A stretch of DNA of 8,764 nt from Deltaproteobacteria bacterium. Lineage in GTDB: Bacteria > Desulfobacterota > Binatia > Binatales > Binataceae. Shown here piece by piece: positions 6,574 to 8,764 of this stretch. The notes beneath the pieces are model-generated. The model was not told the DNA's origin and did no database searches. It saw nothing but the letters and a program-made list of their open reading frames with translations. The stretch is taken from contig DAHZDR010000544.1 of the NCBI GenBank assembly GCA_027403435.1, positions 1-8,764 of the forward strand, given 5' to 3'. The translations under genes were made by a program, and so were the position numbers. Position 1 is the first letter of the stretch. Each line of letters opens with the position of its first letter.

Positions 6574-6593
6574 GCGGCGCGTCCGGGCGCCGG
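6574..6593. repeat. 20-bp direct repeat with internal hairpin, copy 2
   Basis: Exact match of 6502-6521. This copy starts three bases after the stop codon of the Cys-rich gene ending at 6597, so the hairpin would form at the end of that reading frame. No T-run follows, so it is not a standard intrinsic terminator. Confidence 0.75.
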
Positions 6594-6596
6594 CGC

Positions 6597-6944
6597 TCAG
6601 GCCGCCGCGTTGCGCGACTTGGCGCACTTGGCGCATAGATTGTTCTGGTTTTCGGGATCTTCCTGCAAGCCGTCGTCGAGCGAGTGGCAGACCTTCGTGC
6701 AGCGCACGCAGATAAAATAGATCCCCTCGATGGTCTTGTTGATTCGTTCGCGATTGAGGATGCGGCCCTTGAGCTTTTCGATCCGGATGCCCAGCAGGTC
6801 TTGATACTGACGCTTGATTTTGCGGCGGCCGGCCTCGTCCTTGGGCAGGTCGGCGTCCTCGTTGTGCTCTTCGCTCCGTTCGGCGAAGCCCACCGTCAGA
6901 TCGCGCTTGGGCGATTTGGATTTCCGCGCGCGCGCCATCGCCAT
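6597..6944 (-). CDS. Cys-rich zinc-ribbon-like protein, 115 residues
   Basis: I do not recognise a named family. The N-terminal 60 residues are highly charged and basic (RARKSKSPKR, GRRKIKRQY), then a putative metal site follows. C79, C82 and C86 lie in FICVRCTKVCHSL, with C104 and C107 in LCAKCAKS. Two CXXC knuckles about 22 residues apart suggest a zinc ribbon, with C86 and H87 as extra possible ligands. The basic N-terminus would suit RNA or DNA binding, but that is inference. Start ATG 6944 (MAMARARK) is preceded by GAGGGG with a 7-base spacer; ATG 6938 is a possible second start. The upstream 57-residue gene ends 11 bases before it, and its TGA overlaps the GAGGGG. secF follows after 112 bases. 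Confidence 0.75.
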   Translation of the reverse strand: MAMARARKSKSPKRDLTVGFAERSEEHNEDADLPKDEAGRRKIKRQYQDLLGIRIEKLKGRILNRERINKTIEGIYFICVRCTKVCHSLDDGLQEDPENQNNLCAKCAKSRNAAA

Positions 6945-6951
6945 CCTGAGA

Positions 6952-6957
6952 CCCCTC
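6952..6957 (-). promoter_or_regulatory. Ribosome binding site overlapping the upstream stop codon
   Basis: GAGGGG on the minus strand, 7 bases before ATG 6944. Its first two bases are part of the TGA (6958-6956) that ends the 57-residue gene, an arrangement that favours translational coupling. Confidence 0.7.
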
Positions 6958-7129
6958 AACGCGTGCGGCCGATATAGCCGCAGTTCTTCTCGCAGACGAG
7001 ATAAAAGCCCTTGCGCCCGTATCCGGCGAACATCGTGACCTTGCTCTCCGCGCCACAGGTCGGGCACATATGCTTGTGCTGCACCTGGCCGCCGCCTTTT
7101 TCCGCCGTTTTCGCCTTCTTTTCCGCCAT
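6956..7129 (-). CDS. Small zinc-ribbon protein, 57 residues
   Basis: I translated this frame directly. It runs from MAEKKAKTAEKGGGQ through HKHMCPTCG and KGFYLVCEKNCGYIGRTR to TGA. Four cysteines, C22, C25, C46 and C50 (CPTC and CEKNC), form a zinc-ribbon-like pattern. The C-terminal half resembles in outline the small zinc ribbons at the C-termini of type I topoisomerases (CPxCG, then an aromatic-containing loop and a second Cys pair); that likeness is from memory. The N-terminus is a Lys-rich flexible stretch. Start ATG 7129 has AAGGA (7139-7135) with a 5-base spacer. It is the first gene after the extended -10 promoter at 7305-7333 and is coupled to the next Cys-rich gene. Function unknown; nucleic-acid or ribosome association is only a guess. 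Confidence 0.8.
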   Translation of the reverse strand: MAEKKAKTAEKGGGQVQHKHMCPTCGAESKVTMFAGYGRKGFYLVCEKNCGYIGRTR

Positions 7130-7215
7130 CGTTGTCCTTCGCCTCTTTGCGCCGCGCGAACCGCGTTCAGAACCGCATACGACCGCGCTTGCCCCAAATG
7201 GCCGCCGACGTCAGG

Positions 7216-7244
7216 CTAACACGTCGCGATCGGACGCGAGTCAA
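7216..7244 (-). promoter_or_regulatory. Second leftward promoter candidate
   Basis: Minus-strand TTGACT (7244-7239), 17-base spacer, TGTTAG (7221-7216). The -35 matches 5 of 6 consensus bases, the -10 only 3 of 6. A T7 run abuts the -35 and could serve as an AT-rich upstream element. It would give a shorter leader of about 80 bases to the 57-residue gene. Confidence 0.35.
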
Positions 7245-7304
7245 AAAAATTTCCCGGCCACCGCTCCGTCAGATGCACGCATCGGTCGAATTGTGGTCGC
7301 CGGG

Positions 7305-7333
7305 ATTATAGCAGGCTAAACGGCGCCGCCCAA
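7305..7333 (-). promoter_or_regulatory. Extended -10 promoter for the zinc-ribbon/secF unit
   Basis: Minus-strand TTGGGC (7333-7328), 17-base spacer ending in TGC, then a perfect TATAAT (7310-7305). The TGN before the -10 makes it an extended -10 promoter, which offsets the weak -35 (3 of 6). The predicted start near 7298 leaves a leader of about 170 bases before ATG 7129. Confidence 0.65.
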
Positions 7334-7357
7334 TCCCGTCAATAGCCGGCGCGGCGC

Positions 7358-7397
7358 GACCGGCCCCGCGCGGCGGCATGGTTGCGCGCGGCCGGTC
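7358..7397 (+). promoter_or_regulatory. Strong leader hairpin upstream of trmI
   Basis: GACCGGCC (7358-7365) pairs perfectly with GGCCGGTC (7390-7397). After one C-C mismatch, CGCGC (7367-7371) pairs with GCGCG (7384-7388), closing a 12-base loop. This makes a stem of 13 pairs, all but two of them G-C, ending 22 bases before the trmI start. No T-run follows on either strand, so it is not a standard terminator. A translational or protein-binding role is inference. Confidence 0.55.
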
Positions 7398-7419
7398 AAG
7401 CGTCTAAGCCTGAGGCACC

Positions 7420-8298
7420 TTGATACCGCCATTGCATGAAAACGACGCCGTGCTCTTTATCGATCGCAAGGGCCGGCGCTATCTGAAAATCCTGCGCGCG
7501 GGCAAGCGGATCGAAATCCGCGGCCAAATCGAACCGGAAACCCTGTTTGGCCGCGAAGAGGGTTCGCGCGTCAAATCCAGCGCCGGCGAAAACTATCTGG
7601 TCCTGCGCCCGACTTACGCCGACTTGATTCCCCATCTGCCGCGCGCGGCCCAGGTGATCTATCCGAAGGATACCGGCCCGATGCTGCTGTGGGGCGACGT
7701 CTATCCGGGCGCGACGGTGATCGAGGGAGGCGTCGGCGCGGGCGCGCTGACGATCGCGCTGCTGCGCGCGGTCGGTCCGCACGGCCAGGTGATTTCCTAC
7801 GAAATCCGCGAGGATTTCGCCGCCGCCGCGCGCCGCAACGTCGCCGCCTTTTTCGGCGACGCGCCGCATTGGACGCTCAAGCTGCGCGACCTGTATACGG
7901 GCTTCGACGAAACCGGCGCCGATCGGATTTTCCTCGATCTGCCGGAGCCGGGCCGCGCGCTCGAGGTGGTCGCGCCGGCGCTCCGGCCGGGCGGCGTTTT
8001 CGTCGGCTACGTGCCGACGGCGATTCAGCTCAAGGACACCGTCGAGGCGTTGCAGCGGCGGCCGGATTTCGGCGAGATCGACAGCTTCGAGACGCTGATG
8101 CGCCATTGGCGGGTCAAGGGGATGAGCGTGCGGCCGGAGCATCGGATGGTCGCGCATTCGGCCTTCATTATTATCGCGCGCCGCCTCGCCAATCTTCCCG
8201 CCGATTCACTCGCCGCGGACGCCTCGCTGCCGTCAGCCGGAGACCACGACGACGATCCCGAATCCGCCGCCGACGACGACGATTTTTCGCCGCGCTGA
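7420..8298 (+). CDS. trmI: tRNA (adenine-58-N1)-methyltransferase TrmI
   Basis: SAM-dependent enzyme that makes m1A58 in the T-loop of tRNAs. The 292-residue product fits the family. It has an N-terminal small-barrel region at 9-75 (VLFIDRKGRRYLK), the YPKD signature at 81-84, and SAM motif I VIEGGVGAGALTIALL at 100-115. The acidic SAM-ribose residue is in ISYEIRED (125-132), the active-site block LDLPEP at 172-177, and the C-terminal RPEHRMVAHSAFIIIARR at 238-255. The usual Trp after DxPEP is Gly here (PEPGRAL). The last 20 residues form an Asp-rich tail beyond the domain. Start: TTG 7420 is the first possible codon after an in-frame TGA at 7411, with GAGG only 4 bases upstream; TTG 7432 is an alternative. 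It is alone on the plus strand, convergent with the transporter gene. Confidence 0.92.
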   Translation: MIPPLHENDAVLFIDRKGRRYLKILRAGKRIEIRGQIEPETLFGREEGSRVKSSAGENYLVLRPTYADLIPHLPRAAQVIYPKDTGPMLLWGDVYPGATVIEGGVGAGALTIALLRAVGPHGQVISYEIREDFAAAARRNVAAFFGDAPHWTLKLRDLYTGFDETGADRIFLDLPEPGRALEVVAPALRPGGVFVGYVPTAIQLKDTVEALQRRPDFGEIDSFETLMRHWRVKGMSVRPEHRMVAHSAFIIIARRLANLPADSLAADASLPSAGDHDDDPESAADDDDFSPR

Positions 8299-8324
8299 CT
8301 GGCCTCGCACAAGCAATCGCACAA

Positions 8325-8764
8325 TCAAAAATGGATACCGGTGAGCGCGGCGCCGATCGCGGCGCCGGCGACGATCAGCCATGCGGAACTGATCCGGTGG
8401 CGAATCAGCACGAACGCGCTCAGCGCCGCGATTATAACGGTCGGCACATCGATAATCGCGGCGCGTCCGAGTTGCCACGTCACCACGACCATCAGAGCGA
8501 GCGACGCCGCGTTGACGCCGTCGAGGAAGGCGCCGGCCGCCGGCGAGCGGCGGATACGCGGCAACAGCGGACCGCTAATCGCGACGAAGAAAAACGCCGG
8601 CGCGAAAATTCCGGCGGTCGCGACGATCGCGCCGCGCGTGCGGCCGAGCAGATAACCGATAAAGGTCGCCGTGCAGAAGACCGGGCCGGGCGTGAATTGC
8701 CCCACCGCGACCGCGTCGAGCAATTGCCCTTGCGTCAGCCAATGCAGCCGATCGACGAAATCGG
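8325..8764 (-). CDS. Chromate transporter family (CHR) membrane protein, 5' end cut by window edge
   Basis: Membrane transporter of the ChrA/CHR family, typically linked to chromate or sulfate movement; the substrate cannot be read here. About 145 C-terminal residues are visible, and the frame stays open to the edge. The diagnostic block is QLLDAVAVGQFTPGPVFCTATFIGYLLG, written here as two parts: QLLDAVAVGQFTPGP and VFCTATFIGYLLG. It carries the conserved GQ-x-TPGP and TATFIGY motifs. Several hydrophobic segments follow (GAIVATAGIFAPAFFFVAI; SLALMVVVTWQLG; VIIAALSAFVLI; AWLIVAGAAIGAALTGI). The protein ends at ...TGIHF, TGA 8327-8325, 26 bases from the end of the convergent trmI, with no terminator visible between. 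Whether this is a full-length two-domain ChrA or a short single-domain form cannot be told. Confidence 0.85.
   Translation of the reverse strand, partial: DFVDRLHWLTQGQLLDAVAVGQFTPGPVFCTATFIGYLLGRTRGAIVATAGIFAPAFFFVAISGPLLPRIRRSPAAGAFLDGVNAASLALMVVVTWQLGRAAIIDVPTVIIAALSAFVLIRHRISSAWLIVAGAAIGAALTGIHF

Larger units (their letters stand above)
7130..7419. other. Divergent intergenic region between the zinc-ribbon gene and trmI
   Basis: I see no convincing gene in these 290 bases. It holds two leftward promoter candidates, a T7 run on the minus strand (7243-7249) and a long GC hairpin next to trmI. No clear plus-strand promoter for trmI is visible; TATAGC at 7307-7312 lacks a good -35. Confidence 0.6.

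Noticed and set aside
6556..7197. Minus-strand open frame of 213 codons across the zinc-ribbon genes
   Set aside because: It is out of frame with both small Cys-rich genes, is very Arg-rich, and has no ribosome binding site. The two short genes have good starts, spacing and Cys motifs.
7396..8157. Minus-strand open frame of 253 codons
   Set aside because: Antisense shadow of trmI, whose methyltransferase motifs are clear on the plus strand.
8299..8324. Bidirectional terminator between trmI and the transporter gene
   Set aside because: The 26-base convergent gap shows no inverted repeat and no T-run suited to either strand.
1..8764. Mobile elements, CRISPR, toxin-antitoxin or defence genes
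   Set aside because: No repeat-spacer pattern, terminal inverted repeats, transposase motifs or toxin-like pairs were seen; the genes are housekeeping with uniform base composition.

Overview
The window is GC-rich bacterial chromosome. It carries a near-complete ISC iron-sulfur cluster assembly operon plus core housekeeping genes. The order iscS-iscU-iscA-hscB-hscA, with the dedicated HscB/HscA chaperone pair, points to a proteobacterial or proteobacteria-related lineage. A high-GC desulfobacterial or Binatota-like genome is only a guess. I see no transposase, integrase, phage gene, CRISPR array, rRNA or tRNA gene.

Layout, right to left on the minus strand: a partial chromate-transporter-family gene enters from the right edge (8764 to 8325). 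It meets the only plus-strand gene, trmI (7420-8298), tail to tail. A 290-base divergent spacer (7130-7419) holds a strong extended -10 promoter facing left and a long GC hairpin just upstream of trmI. The leftward unit starts with two small Cys-rich zinc-ribbon-like proteins, of 57 and about 115 residues; the stop codon of the first overlaps the ribosome binding site of the second. Then come secF without an adjacent secD, a 103-residue protein I do not recognise, and a GNAT acetyltransferase. An AT-rich spacer (4453-4639) follows, with two promoter-like elements and a 25-bp palindrome that closely matches the type 1 IscR operator. The ISC operon follows: iscS (4452-3232), iscU (3212-2787), iscA (2707-2387), hscB (2355-1711) and hscA (1611 to past the left edge).

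How they work together: IscS takes sulfur from cysteine and passes it to the scaffold IscU. HscA and HscB recognise IscU through its LPPVK motif and drive release of the assembled cluster. IscA is an A-type carrier or iron donor. iscR and fdx are not in the window; fdx could lie beyond hscA. The IscR-like operator suggests that a regulator encoded elsewhere controls the operon.

Nothing here amounts to a clearly new system. The points most worth checking are the IscR-like operator without a local iscR, the coupled zinc-ribbon pair, the orphan secF with a 20-bp repeated hairpin upstream, the tetracysteine N-terminus of HscB, and the leader hairpin of trmI.
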